From the NCBI GenBank assembly GCA_002698985.1, contig PAAY01000026.1:1-58249 (forward strand): a stretch of DNA of 58,249 nt, written 5' to 3'. The DNA is from Saprospirales bacterium. GTDB lineage: Bacteria > Bacteroidota > Bacteroidia > Chitinophagales > Saprospiraceae. Below are positions 34,002 to 43,044 of this stretch, in pieces (the first letter of the stretch is position 1; each line of letters opens with the position of its first letter). A program made the translations under genes and the position numbers. The notes beneath the pieces were generated by a model. It was given only the letters and a program-made list of their open reading frames with translations, was not told the DNA's origin and ran no database searches.

Positions 34002-34066
34002 GGCGAGACTTTTCTCGCTAAGTTAGCATAAAGCGCGTTTTTTTTGGAAACTTCAATTAGGGGCAA

Positions 34067-34728
34067 CATATTTGTAGAATTTATCGAATATTTTGTGTCT
34101 GCGTGCCGTAGGTACGCAATCTGAATCCATTGGTAGCGTACCTACGGCACGCAAAGACCGAAATTTGGCGCTTTGCTACAAAGATTTCGTCCCTACAGGA
34201 CGAGTAAATGAAAATTCGGGATTACTCATGTTGTTTTTAGGAGGTTGTTAGCGGGTTATTGAAAGGTACCTCCTCTGAAAACCCCAAAAAAACGCTTTAA
34301 AAACCTAATACTTAACATAAGGTAATTTATCTAGCCAGGTTTTTCCCCTATTTACAATTCCGTCCTGCCAGTCGTTTTGCCGAAGGCCAGGCAAAAACAA
34401 CGCGGAAAAGAAACAGGAATCCCGATGTGCTCCGGGCCCATCCGGATTGCTGGCGATCCTTGCAGTAAGAGACCTTTTCCTTCGGAAAAATTGAATTTCA
34501 GCGGGGTCTCATTACCTTTATTGCGCAATCGTTGTAACAACACAGATGCGAGGAAGGCGCAGAGCCTGGTCGTTGAGCATTTTTTCTACCCGACTGACAC
34601 CTTCCTTTCCTTCCGGAATCCCATCACATTCAGCATTTGTGAATCCACAATTTAAGTGCAGGGCAATTCCTGGCATAAGCCCCTGAGCAGCAGGCTGCTG
34701 CCCTGTCCTGTAAATTTTCTATTGAAGA
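34067..34728. other. Intergenic region with long hairpins, no supported gene
   Basis: At 34101-34152 the arms GCGTGCCGTAGGTACGC and GCGTACCTACGGCACGC form a perfect 17-bp stem with an 18-base loop, which looks like a small repetitive element. A second small hairpin, CGTCCCTACAGGACG, lies near 34188-34202. The stretch from about 34360 to 34660 is open in one plus frame but has no recognisable protein pattern, so I do not call it a gene. Confidence 0.6.
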
Positions 34729-35631
34729 ATGACCGCATCCCCCAAGCTGAACGAAGAGGAGATCATCGCCTATTACGAAGACTGTGAAGTGGACTACCGT
34801 CTGCTGTGGCACCTCGACACCCACTTGTGCATGCATTATGGCTATTGGGAAAAGGACACCCGCCGCCTGCGCGACGCACTGGTGCTGATGAACGAAAAAA
34901 TGGCATCTTATGCCGATATCCAACCTGGAGAAGAGGTGCTCGATGCCGGATGTGGTGTTGGCGGTTCTTCAATTTTCCTTGCCGGAATGCATGGCTGCCG
35001 GGTACAAGGCATCACACTGAGCGGAAAGCAGGTGGACAGGTGTCGCGAAAATGCCTGTAAGCATGGCGTTGACGAGCTGGTGAGTTTTTCCCGCCAAAAT
35101 TACCTGCACACGGAGTTTCCCGATGAAAGTTTTGACGTGGTCTGGGGGCTTGAGAGCATCTGCTATGCGGAAGACAAAGCCGATTTCCTTCGGGAGGCGT
35201 ACCGCCTGCTCCGGCCCGGAGGCCGGCTGGTAGTGGGCGATTTTTTCAGCACGCCAATGGAACCGGACAGCAGTGAGGCAGCACTGATGGCCAAGTGGAC
35301 GGCCACCTGGGCGATTGGCAGCTATGCCGAAACCGGTGTTTTCGTCAGCAAGGCCGGCCATGAGGGCTTTACCGGGGTGATGGTCAACGACATCACCGAT
35401 CGCGTGGTGCCGAGTATCCGGCGGCTGTATTACACTTTCTTTCCAGGGCTGATCTGCACCAAGGTTTTGCAGTGGCTGGGTCTGCGCAACAAAAGGCAAA
35501 CGGCCAACACCTGGTCCACCTGGTACCAGTACCGCGCATGGAAACGGGGCCTCTGGAAATACAACATCATCACTGCAGTGAAGCCGGCTGCATCGTCTGC
35601 TTTCGGAAATGTGAATCTTCATCAGAAATAA
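34729..35631 (+). CDS. SAM-dependent methyltransferase (tocopherol/sterol/mycolic-type)
   Basis: This 300-residue class I methyltransferase binds S-adenosylmethionine through motif I, VLDAGCGVGGSSIF, at about residues 70-83, followed by GITLSGKQVDRCRENA, the motif II block SFDVVWGLESICY, and the motif III region LLRPGGRLVVGDFF. The closest pattern is the small-molecule group that includes gamma-tocopherol and sterol or mycolate methyltransferases. A late TRP/TYR-rich stretch (NTWSTWYQYRAWKRG) may bind a lipid. The next gene, an MpaB-like oxygenase, starts 10 bases later, so the two form an operon and could act on the same lipid or terpenoid. The substrate is unknown. Confidence 0.88.
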   Translation: MTASPKLNEEEIIAYYEDCEVDYRLLWHLDTHLCMHYGYWEKDTRRLRDALVLMNEKMASYADIQPGEEVLDAGCGVGGSSIFLAGMHGCRVQGITLSGKQVDRCRENACKHGVDELVSFSRQNYLHTEFPDESFDVVWGLESICYAEDKADFLREAYRLLRPGGRLVVGDFFSTPMEPDSSEAALMAKWTATWAIGSYAETGVFVSKAGHEGFTGVMVNDITDRVVPSIRRLYYTFFPGLICTKVLQWLGLRNKRQTANTWSTWYQYRAWKRGLWKYNIITAVKPAASSAFGNVNLHQK

Positions 35632-35641
35632 AAACAACAGA

Positions 35642-37006
35642 ATGACTACCACCTGGACCGATTCTCACCTGGACCGCATGCGCGAAAAGATGGACCCCTT
35701 TGCCGACGAAGCGGCAGCTGGTCTGATAGCTGTACGCGATCTGCGGCAGGCCATGCAATTGCTACACTTTCTGGCCCGCAACGACGCAGCGGTTGACGTT
35801 TCCGTCAATGGCGTTTCGCTGCCGCCAGTTTTGCAGAACTATTTCGAGGACCTCTCCCATTTTCAGTTTACGAAGGAAGAAAAAGGCATTCTGGACAGGG
35901 CCTCGGAGATCTTTGCCAAATACGGCCCTGTGATAACGGGCGTACTGGGTGTCCGCTCATTGCTGAAGCAGTATGCGCACACCAAAGCGACCAATGTGCT
36001 GCGAATGACGACCCTGCTGACCGAGCATGTTGACCGGCGCATTACTGAAACCTTCCAGTTTGTGCTTGACGTGATGCAGAAAGGATGGTACAGGCCCAAC
36101 ATGCGCGGCATCCGCTCCATCCAGAAGTTGCGGCTCATTCATGCACTCATCCGCCACCGCATACTGAATGGTATGACCCCGGAAAGTCAGGGCTCATGGG
36201 ACCCGGCCTGGGGCCAGCCAATCAATCAGGAGGACATGATCTTCGCCAACCAGACTTTCAGTGTGGAAGTGGTGGATGGCATGGCACAGGGAGGTTTTCC
36301 ACTTTCGGAACAAGACCGTGAAATTTTCATTCAGGCCTGGGTGCTCATCGGAAAAGCCCTGGGAGTGGATGCCTCGCTGGAACCGGGCTCCTATTCCGAA
36401 GCTGCAGCCTTGCAACAGAAAATTTACGAACGGCAGTTCACCATGCCCAATTCCAACGGCCCTCCCCTGGCCCGGGCACTGGTTAAATTCCTGCGCGATG
36501 TCATGCCTTTTGAGGCTGACGAGAAGTCCATTATGACGATTATCAAGTATTTCGACGGGGTGGAGAATTACAAAATTCTGGAAGACAACCTCCAGCTCCC
36601 CCTCGGTGAAAGCCACCCAAAACTCATCAGCCACCTGCACCAGAAAGTTGGCATTCTGGAAACCGGCGACCATGTGGAAGGGCTGAACAAGATGACTAAA
36701 AAGGAACTGCAGGACGGCACCTACCCCGACCCCGTTCGATCGAAGATCATGGAGATTTTTATGACCAAAGTGTTGCGCACGGTGTTCCGGCACAAACGCG
36801 GCAGCAAGAGCACATCGTTCCAGATTGACGACGCCCTGGCCGACCGCTGGGGGCTGCCCGGAAACGAAGGCATTCCCGCTCCGAAAGAGCCACCAATCGA
36901 CGGAGAAAAAAAGAAACATCCCATCATGGAGTTCTTCTATAAAATCGGAACCTGGCTCATGGGCCTGGTCGTGAAATTCCGGGAGCTCTTTGCCGGGAAA
37001 GCATAG
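35642..37006 (+). CDS. MpaB/latex-clearing-type heme oxygenase family protein (DUF2236)
   Basis: This 454-residue protein contains the conserved core of the MpaB/Lcp family around residues 155-245: RSIQKLRLIHALIRHRI (with the likely heme-ligand His), WDPAWGQPINQEDM, and VEVVDGMAQGGFPLSE. Known members are b-type heme enzymes that cleave polyisoprene or other prenyl chains with oxygen. A hydrophobic C-terminal patch (FYKIGTWLMGLVVKF) may touch the membrane. It is coupled to the methyltransferase gene, which supports lipid or isoprenoid chemistry. It lacks a signal peptide. The reaction is inferred. Confidence 0.82.
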   Translation: MTTTWTDSHLDRMREKMDPFADEAAAGLIAVRDLRQAMQLLHFLARNDAAVDVSVNGVSLPPVLQNYFEDLSHFQFTKEEKGILDRASEIFAKYGPVITGVLGVRSLLKQYAHTKATNVLRMTTLLTEHVDRRITETFQFVLDVMQKGWYRPNMRGIRSIQKLRLIHALIRHRILNGMTPESQGSWDPAWGQPINQEDMIFANQTFSVEVVDGMAQGGFPLSEQDREIFIQAWVLIGKALGVDASLEPGSYSEAAALQQKIYERQFTMPNSNGPPLARALVKFLRDVMPFEADEKSIMTIIKYFDGVENYKILEDNLQLPLGESHPKLISHLHQKVGILETGDHVEGLNKMTKKELQDGTYPDPVRSKIMEIFMTKVLRTVFRHKRGSKSTSFQIDDALADRWGLPGNEGIPAPKEPPIDGEKKKHPIMEFFYKIGTWLMGLVVKFRELFAGKA

Positions 37007-37079
37007 TGACAGAAACAACCCCTCGATGGAGTACTTCCCCAATAACCATCCGTCAGTTGACGAATAAAATTCCAACATC

Positions 37080-40000
37080 ATGGCAACAGCCAGCCATACC
37101 CTTCTGGAAGAAACGGCCAACTCCCTGATCTACCTGGCCGAAGAGCCTGGTTATGACAGACCGGTCGTAATGAAAGTGCTCAAGGCAGAGCACCCCTCGC
37201 CGGAACGCATCATACAGTTCAACAACGAGTTCGAATTCACCAGTTCGCTCGACATTCCCGGTGTGCGAAAAGCCCTCGACAGCGGCCGCCGGGACGGCCG
37301 TTATGTGTTGTTGCTGGAATATGTGGAAGGCAGTACCCTGCGCGACAACTATGTTTTGCGCCGAAGAAGCATTGCCGACTGCCTGAACATCGCCGTGGAC
37401 ATTGCCGGTTTGCTGAAGAACATCCATGAAGCCGGCATCATCCATAAAGACATCAACCCGAAGAACATCCTCGTCAACCATGAAACGGGCGAGGCCTTTC
37501 TGATTGACTTTGGCATTTCTGCGCGCATCAGCCTCAAAACGCGCCACCTCGGCAATCCTGACCGGTTGGAGGGTTCACTGGCCTACATCTCTCCGGAGCA
37601 AACGGGCCGGATGAACCGCCAGATCGACCACCGTTCCGACCTGTATTCTCTTGGCGTCACCCTGTATGAGCTGTTTAGCGGGCAGCTTCCTTTCGACGCA
37701 AAAGACAGCATGGAGCTGGTGCATGCGCACATCGCCCGCGTTCCGGTGCCCTTGTTCGAACTCAACCCCGGCATACCAAGAACCCTGTCAGATATCGTGA
37801 TGCGGCTGATGTCCAAAAACGCCGAAGATCGCTACCAGTCGGCATACGGCCTGAGGGAAGACCTGCAGCGCTGCATGCTGCAATGGGTGCACACGGGCGC
37901 CATACAACCTTTTGAACTCGGCGAGAGCGATTTTTCCGGCAAGTTCCAGATTCCGCAGAAATTTTACGGAAGGGAAAAAGAAACGGCGGCGCTCATGGAA
38001 GCCTTTGAGCGGGTGGCTGCCGGCAGCCTGGAAATGGTGGTTGTCAGCGGGCCTGCAGGGGTGGGTAAATCGGCCCTCGTCAACGAAGTGCACAAACCCA
38101 TCACCGGCCGCCGTGGCTATTTCATCGCCGGCAAGTTTGACCAGTACCAGCGCAACATCCCCTACTACTCCATTTCGCAGGCTTTCAACGAGTATTGCAA
38201 CCTCATTCTGACGGAAAGCACTGCCATGCTGCAGGGCATCCGCAAGAAAATTCTCGATGCCGTCGGGCAAAACGGCAAGGTGCTCACCGATATCATCCCC
38301 AACCTGGTACACATCATTGGGGAGCAGCCAGAAGTGGAAAAGCTGGAAGCCCGGGAAGCCACCAACCGCTTCAACCTCATTTTTCAAAAGTTCCTGCGGG
38401 TCATCTCCAACGCTGAACACCCGCTGGTGCTGTTCATCGATGACTTGCAATGGGCCGACATGGCTTCGCTTAAACTCTTGCAGGTTTTGCTCAGCGACGA
38501 GCAAAACCGCTACCTGCTCATCGTGGGTGCCTGGCGTGACAATGAGGTGCCCGAAGGCCATCCCCTGCTCAGCACACTCAAAGAATTGGAGCCCCGAATC
38601 ACTGCCCGGCTGACGCTGGGCTCGCTGAGCCAGGACCACGTTCGAGAGCTTATTTGTGATGCATTGTCCTGGACCGCGGAGGAAGCGGCTGCGCTTTCAG
38701 AACTGGTGTATCAGAAAACCCTCGGCAATGCCTTTTTCACCGTTGAGTTCCTGAAGTCGCTGGCCGACAACAAGTTGTTCAGCTACAATTTCGATTCCCA
38801 ACGCTGGGAAGCTGACTTCGAGGGGATTGCTGCGCAAGGCATTACCGACAACGTGGTACAGCTGATGGCCGGTAAGATCGGGAAGCTGCCCAAAGCCACC
38901 ATTGATATTCTCAAACTCGCCGCCTGCGCCGGCAACTCCTTTGATCTGCGCGTGCTGTCAGTCATCGCGCGCAAGAAGATGGACGCCACCCTGCAGGCCC
39001 TGTGGCGCGCCGTTGAGGAAGGATTGGTGCTGCCCGGTGACGAGGCCTACAAAAAAGTATCCATTGTTGACCGGCCGGAAAGCATTGACTTCGAGGTGCC
39101 TTTCCATTTTCTGCACGACCGTGTGCAGCAGGCTGCTTACTCCCTCATTGCCGACGACAAAAAGAAAAGCACCCACCTGGAAATCGGCTACCTGCGGCTG
39201 AAAAATGCCGCATCCGTGGAGGAAGAAATCTTCGACATCGTCAACCAGCTCAATGCCGGCTGGGAGCTCGTCACCGACGATGAACGCCGCATCGAACTGG
39301 CCCGGCTCAACCTGCTGGCCGGCCGACGGGCCAAAGCGGCGGCGGCTTTCGACACCGCCAGGACCAGCCTCGAGGTGGCCCGCCAACTGCTGCCGCCGGA
39401 CGCCTGGAAAAAGCATTATGAATTGGCCCTCGATGTGTACCGCCTGGGGGCTGAAGCCGAATACCTCACCGGCAGGCTGGACGCCAGCGAGCAGTTGCTG
39501 AAAACCTGCCTTGAAGAAGTGCGCTCCCCTTCTGAAAAAGCCGACCTCTACTACCTGCTCATGCTGCGGCAGTCTCTTTCGTCGCAATACCCGGAAGCGA
39601 TCGACACCGCTCGCAAGGGGCTGAAGCTGCTGAATTTTGACTTCCCTTCGGAAAACCTCGAAGCCCGCATCGGTGAGCAGATGGGCTGGCTGGTGGAATG
39701 GTTCACCAAAAACGGCGTGGCATCGGTGTACGAACTGCCGGAAATGACCGACCCCGCCCACCTGGCCACCATCAAAATCCTCGACAACCTGTCCATGCCC
39801 ACCTACGTTTCGGGGCAGGTGAACCTGTGGATCCTTCACGTGCTGCTCAAAGTGCGCTTGTCTTTGGAACAAGGCACCACGCCCGAAACTGGCTATGCTT
39901 TTTCGGAACTGGGCCTCATCTTTTGCATCCTCGGCAATTACGACATGGCCTTCCCCTGTGCCGACCTGTCTGGAAAGCTGGCCGATAAATTTGAAAAGCA

Positions 40001-42401
40001 GTCGCTGCGCCACAAAAGCCGCTCGCTGCACCTCATCGCCAACTACATCAGCCCCTGGCGCATGCACTACCGCGATACCGAGGCCATCAACGAGGAGAGC
40101 TACCGCTGTTCACTCGACAGCGGCGAGCTCATATTTACCGGTTACACCATCTTCCACCCCTTTTACAACCGCTTCTTTTCAGGGGCTCTGCCATTGAGGG
40201 AGTTGCTGGAAAAAACCCCGTCCAACCTACGTTTTGCGAAGAAAATCAAACACGACCTGGCTTACAATTCCATCGCAGGCATGCGCATGCTCCTCCGCAA
40301 CCTGCTGGACGAAACCGGCAATGAAAACACTTTCGAAGACGGAGAGCTCGACGAGGCCACCTTTTTGGCCCGTTGCACCGAAGGGAAAGATTTTTACTCC
40401 ATCGGCACCTACCTCGTTGTGAAAGCCAAAGTGCTCTACCTCTACGGCCGCCCGGCGGAAGCACTGGCCACCCTGGAGCAGGCCGATCCTTTGCTGGCTG
40501 CCCTGTCGGGCAATGCGGCCGGCATGGGCACCTACCACTACACCCGGGCCATGGTGGCTGCCGCACTGCTGGGTGAGGTGCCGGAAGCCCAAAGACCCGC
40601 ATTGGAGGAGGCCCTTCAGGCATCCGCTGAGCAGCTCGAACTGTGGGCCGGCAACTGTCCGGAAAACTTTGAACACAAGCGCCTGCTGGTAGCTGCTGAA
40701 AAGGCCCGGCTGGCTGACGATGAATCAAATGCCGTGCGCTTCTACAACCTCGCTGCGCAATCGGCACAGGACGCCGGCTACCTCCATGAAGAAGCCCTGG
40801 CCAGCGAACTGGCCGCCCGGTTTTTCCTTTCCAAGGGCTCGCCCACCTATGCCCGGCTGCACCTGCGCGAGGCCCGCCACCTGTACCAGCGCTGGGGCGC
40901 ACAGCGCAAAGCCCGCCTGCTTGAACAGACACATGCTGAGCTGATGAACCAGGGCAGCGAGGGTGTCTATTCGCTGGGCGTCAACACCACGGTGACCACC
41001 TGGAGCACCAGCAGCAAAGAGCTCGACTTCCACAGCGTGGTGAAGGCCTCCCAGACACTGGCCGGGGAAATCGAACTAGACACCTTGTTGTCGAAAACCA
41101 TGGACATCGTTTTGGAAAATGCCGGAGCTCAGCGTTCGGTGCTGGCCCTGTTTCACGAAGGGCGCTGGCGCGTGGAAGCAACTGCCGTTACGGGCGGCAA
41201 AACACAAATCATGGTGGGTATTCCGCTGAGTGACTATCAGGACCTGCCACAATCACTCGTCAACTATGTGCTGCGCACCGCTGAAGTGGTGCTCGAAGCA
41301 GATGCCGCAGACAGTGCCAGGTTTGGCAAGGATCCCTACATTCAGCGTTGTTCGCCACATTCCGTGCTGGCGCTGCCGCTGCTGCACCAGAGCAAAATGG
41401 TGGGCATCCTCTACCTCGAAAACAACCTCAACAAAGGGGTCTTTTCGCCGGGACAGGTAGAGATGCTGCAATTGTTGTCTTCGCAAATGGCCGTTTCCAT
41501 CAAAAATGCCCAACTGTACAACCACCTCCAGGACGTCAACCAGGCCTACGAGCGCTTCGTGCCATTGCAGTTTCTGAGCACCCTGGGCAAAAAGAGCATC
41601 CTCGATGTGAGCCTCGGTGACCAATCGGCGCAGGAGATGACGGTCATGTTTTCCGACATTCGCTCATACACGGCGCTGGCCGAGACCATGCCTCCTGAAG
41701 ACAATTTCCGCTTCATCAATGGCTATCTGCACCGAGTGGGGCCCTGTATCACAAACAACGGTGGTTTCATCAACCAGTATTATGGCGACGGGGTCATGGC
41801 GCTCTTCCCGGAAGCGGCCAGCGCTGTAAAGGCCGCTGTGGACATGCAGAAGGCACTCCACCAATACAACCTGCACCGCGCCACCAAAAACCGCATTCCC
41901 ATCCGTATGGGCATCGGCATCCACACCGGGGATCTCATCCTCGGCATCTTCGGCGATGAAAAGCGCCACAATGCCGGGGTTATCTCTGACGTGGTAAATA
42001 CCGCCTCACGGCTCGAAGGCCTGACAAAGATCTTCGGCGTTTCGGTGCTGGTCAGCGAGGATACCATTCTGGGCATCAGCAAGGCCTACCGCTACAACTA
42101 CCGCTACCTGGGCCGGGTGCAAGTCAAGGGCCGCAAAGGCATCATGAACGTTTACGAATTTTTCGACGGCGACGAAGATGAGACCGCTCAGCTCAAAAGC
42201 GAAACCGCAGCCATGTTCAGGCAGGGACTGGAAGAGTATTTCGAACAACAATTTGCCGAAGCAGCCCTGCACTTCAAAAAAGTGTTCAACATCAACCCCA
42301 AAGACCGCGTGGCTGAACACTACCTGCACCGCGCAGCCCACTTCCTCATCAACCCCGTGCCTCCAGGCTGGGCAGGTGTTGAACACATGGAGGATAAATG
42401 A
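37080..42401 (+). CDS. Ser/Thr kinase-like, AAA ATPase, TPR, GAF and class III cyclase fusion
   Basis: This 1773-residue signalling protein begins with a protein-kinase domain (about residues 1-270; catalytic loop HKDINPKNILVN near 122, IDFGIS near 142, EGSLAYISPEQTGR). An AAA-type NTPase follows (Walker A SGPAGVGKSALVNE near 324; LFIDDLQWAD as Walker B), then a long helical TPR-like region (about 700-1300). A GAF domain spans about 1333-1477, and a class III nucleotide cyclase lies at about 1517-1693 with metal Asp residues in MFSDIRSY and YYGDGVMALF and the NTASRLE motif. A last TPR pair ends the chain. It should sense and integrate signals and make cyclic AMP or GMP in the cytoplasm; no membrane segment is seen. 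It starts 73 bases after the oxygenase gene. Confidence 0.92.
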   Translation: MATASHTLLEETANSLIYLAEEPGYDRPVVMKVLKAEHPSPERIIQFNNEFEFTSSLDIPGVRKALDSGRRDGRYVLLLEYVEGSTLRDNYVLRRRSIADCLNIAVDIAGLLKNIHEAGIIHKDINPKNILVNHETGEAFLIDFGISARISLKTRHLGNPDRLEGSLAYISPEQTGRMNRQIDHRSDLYSLGVTLYELFSGQLPFDAKDSMELVHAHIARVPVPLFELNPGIPRTLSDIVMRLMSKNAEDRYQSAYGLREDLQRCMLQWVHTGAIQPFELGESDFSGKFQIPQKFYGREKETAALMEAFERVAAGSLEMVVVSGPAGVGKSALVNEVHKPITGRRGYFIAGKFDQYQRNIPYYSISQAFNEYCNLILTESTAMLQGIRKKILDAVGQNGKVLTDIIPNLVHIIGEQPEVEKLEAREATNRFNLIFQKFLRVISNAEHPLVLFIDDLQWADMASLKLLQVLLSDEQNRYLLIVGAWRDNEVPEGHPLLSTLKELEPRITARLTLGSLSQDHVRELICDALSWTAEEAAALSELVYQKTLGNAFFTVEFLKSLADNKLFSYNFDSQRWEADFEGIAAQGITDNVVQLMAGKIGKLPKATIDILKLAACAGNSFDLRVLSVIARKKMDATLQALWRAVEEGLVLPGDEAYKKVSIVDRPESIDFEVPFHFLHDRVQQAAYSLIADDKKKSTHLEIGYLRLKNAASVEEEIFDIVNQLNAGWELVTDDERRIELARLNLLAGRRAKAAAAFDTARTSLEVARQLLPPDAWKKHYELALDVYRLGAEAEYLTGRLDASEQLLKTCLEEVRSPSEKADLYYLLMLRQSLSSQYPEAIDTARKGLKLLNFDFPSENLEARIGEQMGWLVEWFTKNGVASVYELPEMTDPAHLATIKILDNLSMPTYVSGQVNLWILHVLLKVRLSLEQGTTPETGYAFSELGLIFCILGNYDMAFPCADLSGKLADKFEKQSLRHKSRSLHLIANYISPWRMHYRDTEAINEESYRCSLDSGELIFTGYTIFHPFYNRFFSGALPLRELLEKTPSNLRFAKKIKHDLAYNSIAGMRMLLRNLLDETGNENTFEDGELDEATFLARCTEGKDFYSIGTYLVVKAKVLYLYGRPAEALATLEQADPLLAALSGNAAGMGTYHYTRAMVAAALLGEVPEAQRPALEEALQASAEQLELWAGNCPENFEHKRLLVAAEKARLADDESNAVRFYNLAAQSAQDAGYLHEEALASELAARFFLSKGSPTYARLHLREARHLYQRWGAQRKARLLEQTHAELMNQGSEGVYSLGVNTTVTTWSTSSKELDFHSVVKASQTLAGEIELDTLLSKTMDIVLENAGAQRSVLALFHEGRWRVEATAVTGGKTQIMVGIPLSDYQDLPQSLVNYVLRTAEVVLEADAADSARFGKDPYIQRCSPHSVLALPLLHQSKMVGILYLENNLNKGVFSPGQVEMLQLLSSQMAVSIKNAQLYNHLQDVNQAYERFVPLQFLSTLGKKSILDVSLGDQSAQEMTVMFSDIRSYTALAETMPPEDNFRFINGYLHRVGPCITNNGGFINQYYGDGVMALFPEAASAVKAAVDMQKALHQYNLHRATKNRIPIRMGIGIHTGDLILGIFGDEKRHNAGVISDVVNTASRLEGLTKIFGVSVLVSEDTILGISKAYRYNYRYLGRVQVKGRKGIMNVYEFFDGDEDETAQLKSETAAMFRQGLEEYFEQQFAEAALHFKKVFNINPKDRVAEHYLHRAAHFLINPVPPGWAGVEHMEDK

Positions 42402-42529
42402 AGAACTGAAGAACTGAGAGCGCTGTGCAACTGATTTCCAGGCTTTTGGCACTGCTTGTGCATTGACAGCATTGATAACCATGTTCTTAGCTACCCGGAA
42501 TACCGGGCAAACCAACAACCAAACTGCAC
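42402..42529. repeat. GAAGAACT tract after the kinase-cyclase stop
   Basis: The stop codon TGA is itself part of the tract AAATGAAGAACTGAAGAACT, after which the sequence becomes ordinary. It is one of several genes whose stop lies inside a purine-rich repeat. Confidence 0.5.
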
Positions 42530-43042
42530 ATGCCCCGACGGATAATGGTTATTCTGGCAGCTGCGCTCCTGGCGCTTTCGCTGGCGTTTCCCGAAGGAGG
42601 AAAAGCGCCTGTGGAAGACAGCGCGGCCTTTGCCCGGTACTGCAATCCCGTCTTTCGGTTCTGCGTCAAATATCCTGAATCACTTTTGCCGCACCAGCAA
42701 GTCCTGCCCGACAGCAGCGGCATTGGCCTGCAACCTTACGACCGCTCCGCTCTGGTAACGGTGCGCGGCGATAGGCAAGCAGCTGGGAAAACACCCCGGA
42801 CTTATTTTGCGGAACAACTGGATGCGCTGACACCCTTGCAGGGCCAACTGAGCTTGCTGGACACCCTGTACGGCGATGATTATTACGAGGCGTATTTCAC
42901 CTGGCAAACGGAGAGCATCTTTCACCAGGCTTTTTTCTTTGATGAATATTGCGTCATTATGATTGCAAGGGTGCCAACGAACCGGCCCATTCTGCTAAAG
43001 CAGATCAGGGAGGAAGTGAAACTGGAATTTGAGAACCGCTGA
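42530..43042 (+). CDS. Small exported protein of unknown function
   Basis: This 170-residue protein has an N-terminal signal peptide (MVILAAALLALSLAFPEGG) and a mature part with two nearby Cys (YCNPVFRFCVKYP), which may form a disulphide or a short loop. No domain is recognised. The pattern of a hydrophobic strand followed by YPESLLP resembles small PsbP/DUF-type secreted proteins, but I would not assign one. It converges with ftsH with only two bases between the stops. Confidence 0.7.
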   Translation: MPRRIMVILAAALLALSLAFPEGGKAPVEDSAAFARYCNPVFRFCVKYPESLLPHQQVLPDSSGIGLQPYDRSALVTVRGDRQAAGKTPRTYFAEQLDALTPLQGQLSLLDTLYGDDYYEAYFTWQTESIFHQAFFFDEYCVIMIARVPTNRPILLKQIREEVKLEFENR

Positions 43043-43044
43043 GC

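Larger units (their letters stand above)
32770..34066 (-). mobile_element. IS630-type insertion sequence
   Basis: Terminal inverted repeats of about 20 bases bound the element: TTGCCCCTTATTGAAGTTTC at 32770-32789 and its mirrored form ending CAATTAGGGGCAA at 34066, with one mismatch. Inside are two overlapping minus-strand frames, a helix-turn-helix part and a DDE part. No TA duplication, usual for this family, is visible at the chosen ends; both flanks show CA, so exact borders are uncertain. It lies 39 bases beyond the last tRNA-Arg fragment. Confidence 0.85.

Noticed and set aside
32770-34066. IS element as the source of the short palindromes
   Set aside because: Its terminal repeats (TTGCCCCT...) do not match the CCTGTCTGCC palindromes, and palindromes occur far from it.
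34377-34655. Open frame of 92 codons between IS element and methyltransferase
   Set aside because: No recognisable protein pattern, no initiation signal and unusual composition; more likely chance.
37080-42401. Kinase-cyclase as a hybrid histidine kinase
   Set aside because: No HisKA or HATPase motifs are present; the output domain is a class III cyclase.
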